64,000 nt of DNA from Meiothermus sp. (GCF_026004115.1 NZ_BPIM01000001.1:3080501-3144500); one strand, 5' to 3'. Shown: positions 27,093 to 35,894, counted from the first letter of the stretch. Translations and numbers: made by a program. Notes: generated by a model from the letters alone, not told the origin.

Positions 27093-27984
27093 CTAGAATC
27101 TACAAACCACCTTACCCAAATCAGGCCATGCGATTATGTTTAGATCATGAACCGTCGTGCCTACCCATCGGACGTCCGAGATGAGGAATGGGCCCTGGTG
27201 CTGCCCTATTTGACCCTTACTCCGCTAGAGGCTCCCCAGCGCAAGTACGACCTGCGCGAAGTGTGGGGCGCCCTGCGTTGGATGGTCCGAACCGGTGCCC
27301 AGTGGGACTACCTGCCCCACGACTTCCCACCCCATATCGTTCAGGCGCAAGCCTACCGCTGGATGAACCGGGGGGTCTTCGAAGACCTGGTACACGACCT
27401 GCGCATGACCCTGCGAATGCTCCAGGGCAAAGCCGCCCATCCCAGCGCTGCCATCTACGATGCCCGCACCCAACAGTCCACCCCGCAAAGTGGGGAGCGG
27501 GCCGGGTATGACGGGCACAAGCGACCTGGCGGTCGCTAAAGCGAGCCTTGCAAGGGGAGCAAGGTCCACCTGGCGGTGGACACGCTGAGCCACCTGCTGG
27601 CCTTGGTGGTGACGGCGGCCAGCGAACAGGAGCGGGCCCAGGTGGGAGCCCTCAGTCAACAGGTGCAGGAAGTGACGGGGGCGCGGGTGGAAGTGGCCTT
27701 CGTGGATCAGGGTTACACCGGGGAGGAGGCGGCACAAGCGGCGCAGGCGGAAGGCATCGCCCTGTGCGTGGTCAAGGTGGAGGGTGCTAGGCGAGGATTC
27801 GTCCTGCTGCCGAAGCGTTGGGTGGTGGAACGTTCGTTTGCCTGGACATCCCGGTTTCGCAGGCTGGCACGCGACTATGAGCGGCTGGCTGAGACCTTGC
27901 GAGGCTGGCACTGGTTGGCCTTCTCAGTTCTGATGACGGCAAAAACTGTGGAGCTTTTACGGACGGCTAGTTAGCGGTCTCTAG
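27093..27984 (+). mobile_element. IS5-family element with disrupted transposase
   Basis: CTAG at 27093-27096 and 27981-27984 fits the YTAR target duplication of the IS5 family and would bound an 884-bp element. Terminal inverted repeats are poor by eye (AATCTACAAAC against AGACCGCTAAC), so the ends are tentative. The interior is one IS5-type transposase frame with a stop. Confidence 0.55.
27147..27974 (+). pseudogene. IS5-family transposase with internal stop
   Basis: The full frame would give 275 residues but is broken by TAA 27537-27539. Reading through the stop keeps the same frame, so this is not a frameshift. All three catalytic blocks remain: [13 protein letters not shown] (Asp), [10 protein letters not shown] (Asp) and [10 protein letters not shown] (Glu). 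Compared with the usual IS5 motif GYDGxKR-KGxKxHLxVDT, about nine extra codons (27 bases) carrying the stop sit between GHKR and [11 protein letters not shown]. The insert region contains the hairpin AGCGACC/GGTCGCT. Confidence 0.85.
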
Positions 27985-28121
27985 GTTTGCTCAGTTACGC
28001 CCTCATCGAATACCACCGCTACCAACCCGGTTGTAATCTCACCTTCTACCCATACCGTCGTAAACTCATCTCCGGCAGTATCACCCCTGATTTATCCCCT
28101 TTGCTAGAGCTCGCAACGTGA
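27985..28121 (+). pseudogene. C-terminal remnant of an unidentified gene cut by the IS5 element
   Basis: Immediately right of the IS5 boundary an open frame reads about 45 residues to TGA 28119-28121, including LIEYHRYQPG and FYPYRRKLISG. It has no start. Composition looks like real protein and may be the tail of an older transposase, but the family is not recognised. Confidence 0.4.
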
Positions 28122-28131
28122 CCGCGTAAAA

Positions 28132-28542
28132 TCAGTTCAATAATTTCATCAGTTGCTCAGGCCGGATAATCCGGGTATTCCCTACTTTTTTGAGGGATAG
28201 GACATGGTCTTCATCCAGACTAACCAAATAGTTAGCTTCGCCTTCAGCAGCAATCGCCAGTATCAGGTCATCATCGGGGTCTACCGAAAGGGGCCTGCCC
28301 TTGCTGTACGACACCAACTCAGCCTTAGCCTTCAGGGTGTTGATCATCGCTCCAGCTTGAGCAGGGCGAATAATGCCTTTGAACTTGACATAGCGGCTTA
28401 CCCGGCGCAACTCCGCAAGCTGTGTTTTAGTGGTTAGCAGGGTAAACCGCCCGTTTCGCCACGCCCAGTACACCCGTGCCACGCGGGACGTTGGGGCAAT
28501 CAGGGTAGCGACGTAGATGCTGGTATCAAAGACCACCCTCAT
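28132..28542 (-). CDS. PIN-domain toxin (putative RNase)
   Basis: 136 residues of the PIN toxin family (TIGR00305-like). RVVFDTSIYVATLI gives the first acidic residue, ELRRVSRY a second, and SVDPDDDLILAIAAEGEANYLVSLDEDHVL the Asp cluster of the metal-dependent RNase site. VapC-type enzymes cut tRNA or rRNA. Its start overlaps the upstream antitoxin gene by 4 bases, the normal antitoxin-toxin order. Confidence 0.88.
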   Translation of the reverse strand: MRVVFDTSIYVATLIAPTSRVARVYWAWRNGRFTLLTTKTQLAELRRVSRYVKFKGIIRPAQAGAMINTLKAKAELVSYSKGRPLSVDPDDDLILAIAAEGEANYLVSLDEDHVLSLKKVGNTRIIRPEQLMKLLN

Positions 28543-28766
28543 CGCTTTTTGCGGGCTTGTCGTACGGCATCTACCGCCATTTGGACGGCTTGCTCCTCGC
28601 TAATCTTGCTGGCTTTGGCCCCAGGTTTACTTACCTCGGCATCCCAATCCGATAGCTGTACGGCCTCATCTAGGATTTTCTCTAGCTCCTTGACCCACCT
28701 GCGCCCCTTGACCCGCTTGAAGGCCTCGAGCTTTTTACTGATTGCTTCGGGTAAAGCCGTAGCCAT
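28539..28766 (-). CDS. Antitoxin partner of the PIN toxin
   Basis: 75 residues from ATG 28766. Charged and mostly helical: KKLEAFKRVKGRRWVKELEKILDEA followed by an acidic hinge and a basic end (QARKKR). It has no obvious ribbon-helix-helix consensus, so the DNA-binding class is unclear. Position, size and 4-base overlap with the toxin support the antitoxin call. The gene diverges from an integrase remnant at 28781. Confidence 0.75.
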   Translation of the reverse strand: MATALPEAISKKLEAFKRVKGRRWVKELEKILDEAVQLSDWDAEVSKPGAKASKISEEQAVQMAVDAVRQARKKR

Positions 28767-28780
28767 ATCTTGAGGATAGC

Positions 28781-28876
28781 ATGCCCCGACGCGGCAAAGG
28801 CGAAGGTTCCATCTTCCAGCGCGAGGGCGGGGGTCCGTCCCCATTGCTGAACCTTAAGCCTTGGGAAGCGGACCAG
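28781..28876 (+). pseudogene. N-terminal remnant of a tyrosine integrase
   Basis: ATG 28781 begins MPRRGKGEGSIFQREGG, which closely resembles the conserved start of many phage/ICE tyrosine recombinases (M-P-x-R-G-x-G-E-G-S-I). Similarity ends after about 17 residues and the frame then runs into an IS4-like remnant at 28877. Probably the decayed start of an integrase, a trace of an older integrative element beside the toxin-antitoxin pair. Confidence 0.5.
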
Positions 28877-29681
28877 CTGACATCCTCCCTGGACTTCAGT
28901 CCTTGTCATTACCCACATCTCAACCCTGTATGGTTTGAGACGATGGAACTGCATCCGGAGGATCCGGTTCAATGGGCCAGCCTGCACTTCGCAGAGGCCG
29001 AGCTAGGCGACGCACGGCGGGTTAAGCGGGCTGAGGGCATGGCCGTGGCGATGCTTCGGGCCCCGGGGGAGAGCCTACCCCGGCTGTTCATGCACCCCCG
29101 TGAGGTCAAGGCCGCTTACCGCTTCCTGGACAACCCTCACGTCGACCCGGAGGGCCTGCACGCCGGGTACCGTCAGCGGGTGAGGGGAGCCATGCAAGCC
29201 CCGGGCACCTGTTTGCGGATTGAGGACAGCTCGGAGTTCTCCTACTCCGGGCGCCAGCCCGTCGGGGGGCTGGGCTTCATCGGCAATGCCCGTGAGGGGT
29301 TGCAGGGTTTCGTGCTGCACAGCGTGCTGGCGGTGCGCGGGTGGGGGAAGACGGACACGGAGAAAAGGAAGCGTCCTGGGGTGGAGGTGCTGGGGTGGCG
29401 GGGCAAAGCTACCGCGTGCGCCTGAGTACCGGCGTTGCCGGGGGGCTACGGCCCTTCACTGGGAGAAGAGGGGTCGGGGTAAGGAATCGTCCACCCGGCG
29501 CAAGCACCGGCCTCGGGAGAGTGAGGGCTGGATCCATAGCGGGGACCGGCGGGGCCGCCCGCCTTCCGACCCCCGGGTGCGCTGGGTGCGGGTGGCGGAC
29601 CCCTACGAACTGCGGGCGCAGTGCCGGGAACGGGGCCAGGGCTTGCTGTTCCCCCGTTCTGAAGAACGAGGAGGATGTCAG
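28877..29681 (+). mobile_element. Degenerate IS4/Tn5-like element with preserved ends
   Basis: Inverted ends CTGACATCCTCC (28877-28888) and GGAGGATGTCAG (29670-29681) match perfectly over 12 bases; a further CTTCAG/CTGAAG lies just inside each. The interior is 805 bp, too short for a full Tn5-type element, and holds a truncated, frameshifted transposase. The GGAGGATGTCA end also resembles right ends of IS200/IS605 elements, so a composite origin is possible. Confidence 0.6.
28943..29680 (+). pseudogene. Truncated IS4/Tn5-like transposase
   Basis: ATG 28943 opens a Tn5-type N-terminal domain: WASLHFAEAELGDARRVKRAEGMA, then AAYRFLDNPHV and the first catalytic Asp in LRIEDSSEFSYSG. The frame stops at 29425, but homologous-looking sequence continues in another frame (RARESEGW-like block, then RWVRVADPYELRAQCRERGQG), where the normal ADRGADIYE motif has lost residues. 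The last part of the catalytic domain is missing. Clearly non-functional. Confidence 0.75.
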
Positions 29682-29741
29682 ACCTTTAGCACGTAGGCTG
29701 TGTAAGCCCGCCCTATTATGGGTGGACGTAATGGCCTTCAG

Positions 29742-30335
29742 CTAGGGCCCAGGCGTGGGATACCTCATGGTACCGCTCATCCACAGGTGGCCCAGCCAGA
29801 TCGCCCAGGTCAGGTTACCGGTCAAAACAACCAGTCCACCGAGTGTGGTGAGAGGGGATCCCTGACCCCCGATCCAAAAGCCAACAACCACCAGCATCAG
29901 GCCTGCACCCGCGACCATCAACACCCAGGCCAGCCCGCGGGGCAGGCTCGAGCCGATCAGCGCCAAAATACCGCTCGACACCAGCCAGACCCCGATGATC
30001 GCGTTGGCGCTGAGCACGGCACGGAGGGTTTGTCCGAAGCTTACTTGGCCGAACACCAGCAGCGCCGAGAGGGTGGCCGCCGTGAGCATGGCGAGGACAC
30101 CGATGATTGTGATGATTAGGCTCGAGGGTGCAGCCACCGAGCGATGCAATTGATGGAAGGCCAGCGCAACCGGGATTAAGGACAGGGCGAAGAAGACGCT
30201 CGAGGCATCGTTGACCTTTCCGAAGGGTGCGTAGCCCGCAAACAATAGGGCCAAAGCCAAGGCCCCGACCACATTGGATATGGCGTTTAGATATGCCGAC
30301 CAAGCGGCGAATTGAAACGGGATTGGCTGAATCAT
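29742..30335 (-). CDS. Multi-pass membrane protein, DUF4386-like
   Basis: 197 residues from ATG 30335. GGAGG 5 bases upstream decides this start over an ATG four codons earlier. Six hydrophobic segments are visible, including NVVGALALALLFAGY, LIITIIGVLAMLTAATLSALLVFG and LGGLVVLTGNLTWAIWLG. The pattern resembles DUF4386 membrane proteins of unknown function. Lies 89 bases downstream of the cupin gene, probably in the same transcript as the regulator and cupin. Confidence 0.75.
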   Translation of the reverse strand: MIQPIPFQFAAWSAYLNAISNVVGALALALLFAGYAPFGKVNDASSVFFALSLIPVALAFHQLHRSVAAPSSLIITIIGVLAMLTAATLSALLVFGQVSFGQTLRAVLSANAIIGVWLVSSGILALIGSSLPRGLAWVLMVAGAGLMLVVVGFWIGGQGSPLTTLGGLVVLTGNLTWAIWLGHLWMSGTMRYPTPGP

Positions 30336-30424
30336 GCTCGCCTCCATATGAACCGCAGTATCCCCTCCACCGACCATCACCGCGACCGTGCATGCACGTA
30401 AGGGTGCATGTTTTGAACGAGACA

Positions 30425-30967
30425 CTAGATATAGTCGGGCCGATACCCCGCCAGCCGCCCCACCGGCCCCAGGGTTTCCATAAGCACCCGTTGTAGAAAA
30501 CGAGGTGGGTTGGTAGGGCGAAGAACCCGGTCGTAGGCTTTTAGCAGCACCGCAAGCTGGAGCACAGATTTAGGTATACCGCCATCACTCAGCTTGCCGT
30601 CTCGGGCGAGGGCAAAATAGGCTACGAAAAAATCCTCTATGTTGAGGGCAGGCCGGAACTCTTGGATGGCGTGCGCCTCCACCTCGCCGTCGTTCCAAAA
30701 GTGGTGCGCCACCCCAGGCGGGATGACTATCGCTTCGCCCGGTTTGACGGTTCGTTCCACCCCGCCCACGCGAAAGCGCAGCGTACCTGTGAGCACCTGG
30801 CAGCGGCTTTCCTGAAAGGGGTGGGTGTGCTCCGGCTCGGCGGCGTTATGGGCGGGGTGAAAGGTCTCCATCTGGAACAGCGCGCCGCCCGTGTCTTGAG
30901 CCGTCTGCAAAAAGACCGAGCGCTGACCGGTGCGGGGGTTCAGAATCTGGGTTCCACGGGTCGCCAT
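30425..30967 (-). CDS. Cupin-domain protein
   Basis: 180 residues. The cupin metal motif is EPEHTHPFQESRCQVLTGTLRF (His, His, Glu) and the second motif is PPGVAHHFWND. The C-terminal 60 residues (KSVLQLAVLLKAYDRVLRPTNPP) form a helical extension. May be a small-molecule-binding or dioxygenase-like protein; substrate unknown. Minus-strand middle gene between the LuxR-type regulator and the membrane protein. Confidence 0.85.
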   Translation of the reverse strand: MATRGTQILNPRTGQRSVFLQTAQDTGGALFQMETFHPAHNAAEPEHTHPFQESRCQVLTGTLRFRVGGVERTVKPGEAIVIPPGVAHHFWNDGEVEAHAIQEFRPALNIEDFFVAYFALARDGKLSDGGIPKSVLQLAVLLKAYDRVLRPTNPPRFLQRVLMETLGPVGRLAGYRPDYI

Positions 30968-30992
30968 AGCCTCACCATTCCTCCCTTCTCCA

Positions 30993-31036
30993 GGCTCCGC
31001 CGAGTTGTTCTTCGAGAGGTCCCTCCAGGCGGAGCC
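30993..31036 (-). promoter_or_regulatory. Hairpin between regulator and cupin genes
   Basis: A perfect 9-bp stem GGCTCCGCC/GGCGGAGCC with a 26-base loop lies 25 bases before the cupin start. It may be a processing or attenuation element in the leader; there is no U-run. Confidence 0.4.
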
Positions 31037-31119
31037 AGCCTTGCCGCAGTATCCGCGGGGCGTGGCACCGCCGCAACCGTGCGCGCACGTAGACGCACAG
31101 CTACCCGAGGCTGCCTGGG

Positions 31120-33585
31120 TTACTGAGGCTCGCCGCTCGAGCCCTGCTCCAGCGCCCAGCGCACGATCTGGGCGCGGTTCTTGAGCGCCAGTTTGAGCAG
31201 AATGTTGGCGATGTGCTTCTCCACCGTGCGTTTGCTCAACCCCAATCGAGCGGCGATCTCCCCGTTGGACAGCCCCGCGCCGATCAGAGCAGCTACGTCT
31301 CGCTCGCGCCGGGTCAGGTCGTGCGAGCGGGACTTGGCTGCCCGAAAGTCCAGACCGAGGGCATAAGACACCACCTCCTCGAGCCGCATGGCCCGCCCTT
31401 TTTCGGTGGCGGTCTCGAGCTCGAGTTCGCTCAACTCGGCCCGCACCAGGGCCGCGTAGTGCTCGTCCTCGAGGGCGTCGGCCTGGTCGCCCGAGTCGAG
31501 GTTGACCGTTGCTTTGCCCTGGCTTCCCGCGAAGCCCTGCAAACAGGCGCTATCTCGATATAGCCCCACTGCCGCAGCCAGAGCTGCGAAACCCAGCAAC
31601 CCGCGCAGGATACTGGGGCGGTGGTCGCGCTGAAGTTGCGCCTCCAGGCTTTGCCGGAAAAGCGTGTAGGCCCGGCGGGGATCGCCCAGCCTCAAGCAGG
31701 CGTAGGCCAGGTGGCGCTCCAGGTTGGGCAGGTCGCGGCTTGCGCCGGACTGCCGGAACAGCTCGAGGGCTTTTTCCATTTGGGAAACGGCCGGAGCCAG
31801 CCGCCCGGTGGCACGGGCCAGCTGGCCCAGGGCGTCGAAAACCAGAGCCGCGTCATACGGACTGCCCGTTTCTACCGCTATTTCCAGGGCCTCTTCCAGA
31901 TGGCGCCGGGCGTCTTGATGACGGCCGATGTCGGTTTCGATCATGCCGCTCACAAGCAAAGCAAAATAGATGACCCTGGCGGTGTTCGTGCCGTGCTTTC
32001 GCTCGTGCTGGATGCCACGCTCCAGCAGGGCCAGGGCAGTCTCCCAGTCTCCCTTGACCTTAGCCACCGTGGCCAGCCCTACCAGGGCGAAGCCAAGCTG
32101 CGGCCAGCCCACCTCACCGGCAGCCTCGCCCAACGCCACCGCCTGGCCCGCCCAGTCAGTTGCCACAGCGGCGTCGCCGGTCAGCAGGGCCACCAGAGAG
32201 GCCCCCACCAGGGCGTTCATGCGCTGGGGCAGGGGCATCGAGACTACCTCCTTCAAACCGAGCAGCCGCTCGTACCAGGCCAACCCCTCGCGGAAATGGC
32301 CCCGCCCATCCCAAAGAACGGTCAGGTGGCCCACCAGGCGCAACCCCTCCTGAGCGCGACGATGCCGACAGGCCCACTCCAGCGCTACCCGCAGGTTCTC
32401 GTGCTCGCGTTCCAGCCAGTCCACCCAGCGCTGCGGCTGTGGTCCCTCGATTTGGGGAGAGATTTCGCCGACCATCCGCAAAAAACCCCGCAGGTAGTGG
32501 TCGTAGGTCTCCTGCCATGCGCCGGAAGCCTCGAGCTGCTCGCGGGCGTACTGCCGGACGGTCTCGAGCAGGCGGTAGTGGGCCTCCTCGGCCTCGAGGG
32601 CTTCTACCATCACCAGCGACTTACCGATGAGCGCGGTCAGCAGATCAAGGATTTGGGGGGCCTCGAGTTCACCCCAGGCACAGCAGGCCTCGGCGGTGGC
32701 CAGGGTGAAACCTGAAGCGAACAGGCTCAGCCTTCGCAGCAGGAGCTGCTCGGGGGTGGAGAGGAGCTGGTAGCTCCAGTCCATCACCGAGCGCAGGGTG
32801 CGGTGGCGCAGTTCGCCGGGCGTGGGCGAGGTCAGCACATCCAACCGCTGCTCGAGGCGTTCCCGGAGTTGCTGCAAGCTCAGTACGTTTACCCGCGCAC
32901 TGGCGAGTTCAATCGCCAGCGGAAGGCCATCCAGACGATGGCAGATATCAACGATGAAGTCGGCGTTTTCGGGGGTCAGGGCAAACTCCGGGCGGAGGCT
33001 CCGGGCACGCTCGACAAACAGCCTCACCGCCTCGCTTTGGGCCAGCTCCGCCAGGGGCCGACCTTGTTCGGGCAGCGAGAGGGGGGGAACCGCGTAGCGC
33101 ACCTCTCCCGCCACGCCCAGCGGCTCCCGGCTGGTGGTGAGGATCTTTAGCGCCGGGGCAGCCAACAGCCGCCCGACCAGCTCGTAGCAGGCCGCCAGGA
33201 GGTGCTCGCAGTTGTCGAGGATCAGCAGGAGGTCTTTGCCTTCCAATTTCTCCAGCAGGGTCTGGGACAAGGGCAGGTCGGGCTGCTCAGCGACCTCGAG
33301 GGCCTTGGCGAGCGTTTGGGGGACGAAGCTGGGGTCTCCCACCTGCGCCAGTTCTACCCTGCACACCCCGTCCCCAAACTCATGCTCGGCCTCCGCCGCG
33401 ACCGTGAGGGCCAGGCGGGTCTTGCCCACGCCGCCGGGGCCAACCAGGCTGAGCAAGCGGTTGGCCCTGAGCAGTTGCCAGACCTCGGCAATCTCCCGCT
33501 CGCGCCCGATGAAACGGGTGACCACGGAAGGCAGCGCCGGGTGGGTGACCGGGCGCACGGTAGGGTTGGGAGAATGCGTCGGCAT
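31120..33585 (-). CDS. STAND-type ATPase / LuxR-family transcriptional regulator
   Basis: 821 residues. N-terminal NB-ARC-like ATPase: FIGREREI, P-loop VGPGGVGKTRLAL (about residues 49-61), Walker B DLLLILDNCEHLL (about 117-129) and KILTTSREPLG. Middle: TPR-like helical repeats (about 400-680). C-terminal LuxR helix-turn-helix: LTRRERDVAALIGAGLSNGEIAARLGLS followed by KRTVEKHI. Such regulators are activated by ligand plus ATP and often control adjacent genes; the cupin and membrane protein genes directly downstream are likely targets or cotranscribed. Confidence 0.92.
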   Translation of the reverse strand: MPTHSPNPTVRPVTHPALPSVVTRFIGREREIAEVWQLLRANRLLSLVGPGGVGKTRLALTVAAEAEHEFGDGVCRVELAQVGDPSFVPQTLAKALEVAEQPDLPLSQTLLEKLEGKDLLLILDNCEHLLAACYELVGRLLAAPALKILTTSREPLGVAGEVRYAVPPLSLPEQGRPLAELAQSEAVRLFVERARSLRPEFALTPENADFIVDICHRLDGLPLAIELASARVNVLSLQQLRERLEQRLDVLTSPTPGELRHRTLRSVMDWSYQLLSTPEQLLLRRLSLFASGFTLATAEACCAWGELEAPQILDLLTALIGKSLVMVEALEAEEAHYRLLETVRQYAREQLEASGAWQETYDHYLRGFLRMVGEISPQIEGPQPQRWVDWLEREHENLRVALEWACRHRRAQEGLRLVGHLTVLWDGRGHFREGLAWYERLLGLKEVVSMPLPQRMNALVGASLVALLTGDAAVATDWAGQAVALGEAAGEVGWPQLGFALVGLATVAKVKGDWETALALLERGIQHERKHGTNTARVIYFALLVSGMIETDIGRHQDARRHLEEALEIAVETGSPYDAALVFDALGQLARATGRLAPAVSQMEKALELFRQSGASRDLPNLERHLAYACLRLGDPRRAYTLFRQSLEAQLQRDHRPSILRGLLGFAALAAAVGLYRDSACLQGFAGSQGKATVNLDSGDQADALEDEHYAALVRAELSELELETATEKGRAMRLEEVVSYALGLDFRAAKSRSHDLTRRERDVAALIGAGLSNGEIAARLGLSKRTVEKHIANILLKLALKNRAQIVRWALEQGSSGEPQ

Positions 33586-33720
33586 GACTTCACCAGCGGG
33601 GGCTGCAAACCCTGTGGGTATTGAGCCATTTTACCTCGGAGGAATACCCCTATCCCGGACGGCAAGGCCAGACCCAGGCTTTTATCATATTCAGTATGAA
33701 CGAGCCAAGAGAAGCAAAAG

Positions 33721-34608
33721 GTATACCCGACTCATCTAAAGAATTCGGTTGAGTAACGAAGTGGTGTGATGATGGGTAAAAACCAACATTTTGGCGAGGA
33801 TTGGTTTGAAAACCGTTGCCAAGCAGAGAGGGAATGTTGTATTGGACGGTGACGAGTACGGTAAAGGGCAATCTGCAGCCAGTCCTTAGCTCTAGGAATA
33901 GACCGGATGTTTCTACGTTTTTGCCGTCGCCACAGCCTGCCATTCCCCACTTCGGCGGTGTTGTTGGCTTCCGCCTCCCCCAAGGTCTTCATCTCCAACA
34001 GCACTTGCAGTTCCAGCTGCAGCCGATTCCTTTGATCTCGGGGGGTCTTGCCCAGGATTTCCCTTATATGACAGCCGCTCTGGGCTTCCCAGACCCCATC
34101 ACCCTGGCCCCGGCTATCCCGCCCATACACCCAGTCATCCACACAAACCGTGCGGATAAGCCCTTTGATCTGTGCGTTCTCTGCTTTGAGCAAGGTCTGT
34201 CCCCGGTCACCACCGCTTTGGGCCCAATCCAGTCGGGTGGCCAGCACAATCGGATAACCCAGCAAGGCAGCGATATCCGCTTTGACCGCCTCGGTAACCC
34301 GATAGCTGTCAAGGATGGCAAATAAACCCTGCACCAGGCGGCTATACCAGCGATAACGTTGGCATTCTGGGGTATATTCCACCCTTATCTGCCGTTTGCA
34401 CCCAGCACAGCGCAGGCGTTTGAGTCGGGTTTCTTCTATGCCATTCAGGGTTCGCAGCTTCCGCTTGCGATAGCCGCCACACTCGACTTTCACACTTCCG
34501 CAGTTCCGGCAAGCTACACTGTCTTTGGGCTTCTCTGGGTTATTCACAAATCCAGTTTAGAAGCCCCTTTCTTTGCTCAACCGAATTTTTTGTATGACTC
34601 GTATACCC
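33721..34608 (-). mobile_element. Insertion sequence, 872 bp, with 8-bp target duplication
   Basis: GTATACCC at 33721-33728 and 34601-34608 is an exact 8-bp direct repeat. The element 33729-34600 has imperfect inverted ends, GACTCAT followed by AATTCGGTTGAG on the left and CTCAACCGAATT followed by ATGACTC on the right. An 8-bp duplication fits IS1 or IS1595 types. The interior carries one zinc-ribbon transposase gene. Confidence 0.85.
33732..34547 (-). CDS. Zinc-ribbon transposase
   Basis: 271 residues. N-terminal zinc ribbon CRNCGSVKVECGG plus RLRCAGCKRQIRV (four Cys) as in IS1/IS1595-type transposases; a candidate catalytic Asp pair at VCVDDWVYGR. The C-terminal 60 residues look unlike a normal protein end and run into the inverted repeat, so the 3' part may be frameshifted. 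Family membership is uncertain; the mobile nature is supported by the flanking duplication. Confidence 0.7.
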   Translation of the reverse strand: MNNPEKPKDSVACRNCGSVKVECGGYRKRKLRTLNGIEETRLKRLRCAGCKRQIRVEYTPECQRYRWYSRLVQGLFAILDSYRVTEAVKADIAALLGYPIVLATRLDWAQSGGDRGQTLLKAENAQIKGLIRTVCVDDWVYGRDSRGQGDGVWEAQSGCHIREILGKTPRDQRNRLQLELQVLLEMKTLGEAEANNTAEVGNGRLWRRQKRRNIRSIPRAKDWLQIALYRTRHRPIQHSLSAWQRFSNQSSPKCWFLPIITPLRYSTEFFR

Positions 34609-34668
34609 AGCCCAATACCGTACTTGATGGAAGTACCCGACTTGAGAGCACATAACCGTAGGTTATGA

Positions 34669-35803
34669 TAAGAAATCCCTCTGATCCATTCCCTCATCAT
34701 CCTCCCGGCCACCAGTGGAAGAGGGTATGGCTCCGAATAAGGTCCGGCTGGGTCTGCAGGTAGGCACAGCGGGCTTCCACTTTGTTCCACAGTGCCTCTT
34801 CATCCTCCACCTGCCCATTGGCCACCACCCCATCAATCAGCCCCCAGGTTCGTTCCACGGGCTGCAGCTCAGGCGAGTAGGGGGCAGAAAACAAAGGCCC
34901 ACACCCTCCGGCACCCGGGTCTGCCTGGAGGTGTGCCAGCCCGCCCGATCCAACACCAGCAGAACCAGCTTGCCCTCCCCGGCTCGACTGAGCTGGGCGA
35001 AAGAGGATAGCACCAGGTTGAAAGCCTCTGTCGAGACCGAGGGCAGCAGCCAGTACTCGCTTTCCCCTGTTCCCGGTCTTACGAAGGCATACACCTACAG
35101 CCAGCGATAGCGGGGCCGCTCCTGGGCCAGCGGGGTCTTCCCGCGCAGGGCCCATACCCGTCGGCGGATGGGCTTGAGCCCCAGCCGGTGCTCATCAAAA
35201 GCCCATACCTCCAGTTGTAGCCAGGGGAAGAGCAGCTTCAACAAGAGAACCATCAGGAAGAGTTTTTTTTGAAAGCTGCCTGCGCCTCGGGGTCGGCCTG
35301 CCGATGGCGGGGTCTTGGGCGCAGGGGAGCAAAGCCCAGGCGGCGCATCCAGCTCCAGGCCCGCCGGGGGTCTACGGGACGTCCCAGCCTCTGGCTGAGC
35401 CACTCGGCGGCGTTCCGGATGGTCCATATCCCGTCCCGGGGATGGGGTTCCAGGAGGGCCTGGCGGAAGGCCTCTTGCAGTTCTGGGGGGAGCAAGGGAG
35501 ACTGGCCGGGATTTTGCAGCCGGAGGTCGGCCATGGGCCGGCCTTCGTTGTAGCGGTGGAGGGTGTCGCGGACCCAGCGGATGGAGTAGCCCAGGATCTG
35601 GGCAACTTCGGGGATGGAGTGGCCCGTAGTGAGGAGCCAGATGGCGTGCCAGCGGGCTCGCTCCACGAGGTCTTCGCTTTCCCGGTAGAGGGCGTGCAGG
35701 TTGTCCGGGTGGTGCCGCAGCTTGAGCTCCAGCCAGGGGCGGCGTTGGTGTTTGGCCAGGTGCATGTCCTCATCTTATGGGAAAAACCTAGAGGGAGTTC
35801 TTA
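34669..35803 (-). mobile_element. IS630-family element with TA target duplication
   Basis: Ends share AATAAGAA-x-TCCCTCT (34668-34683 and, inverted, 35790-35804). TA at 34669-34670 and 35802-35803 is the TA duplication expected of IS630. The enclosed element is about 1131 bp, normal size. It is inserted within an older IS3/IS481-type transposase, whose tail follows at 35804. Confidence 0.8.
34697..35765 (-). pseudogene. IS630-family transposase, multiply disrupted
   Basis: The N-terminal part (from 35765) has the paired helix-turn-helix (IPEVAQILGYSIRWVRDTLHRYNEG). It must shift frame at an A8 tract (minus strand, near 35264-35271) to continue into LEVWAFDEHRLGLKP (catalytic Asp). This may be the programmed shift known in some IS630 elements. 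An in-frame TAG (35095-35097) then interrupts it. A one-base loss in a C-run near 34880-34884 puts the third catalytic block APYSPELQPVERTWG (Glu) in another frame. Non-functional. Confidence 0.85.
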
Positions 35804-35894
35804 TTACAACACCCAACATCCCCATCAGGCTCTGGATTACAAGACCCCACTGGAGGTTATCCAGGCAGCAAAGAAACTGGTATCGTTCTCTTGA
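35804..35894 (+). pseudogene. C-terminal tail of an IS3/IS481-type transposase
   Basis: Right of the IS630 element, the frame reads YNTQHPHQALDYKTPLEV and stops at TGA 35892-35894. YNxxRPHxALxYKTPxE is the diagnostic end of rve-type integrase transposases of IS3/IS481. The rest of that gene is not found left of the IS630 element, so it was already truncated or has been deleted. Confidence 0.75.

Noticed and set aside
27147-27974. Frameshift in the IS5 transposase
   Set aside because: The two halves are in the same frame; the break is an in-frame stop within an apparent 27-base insertion.
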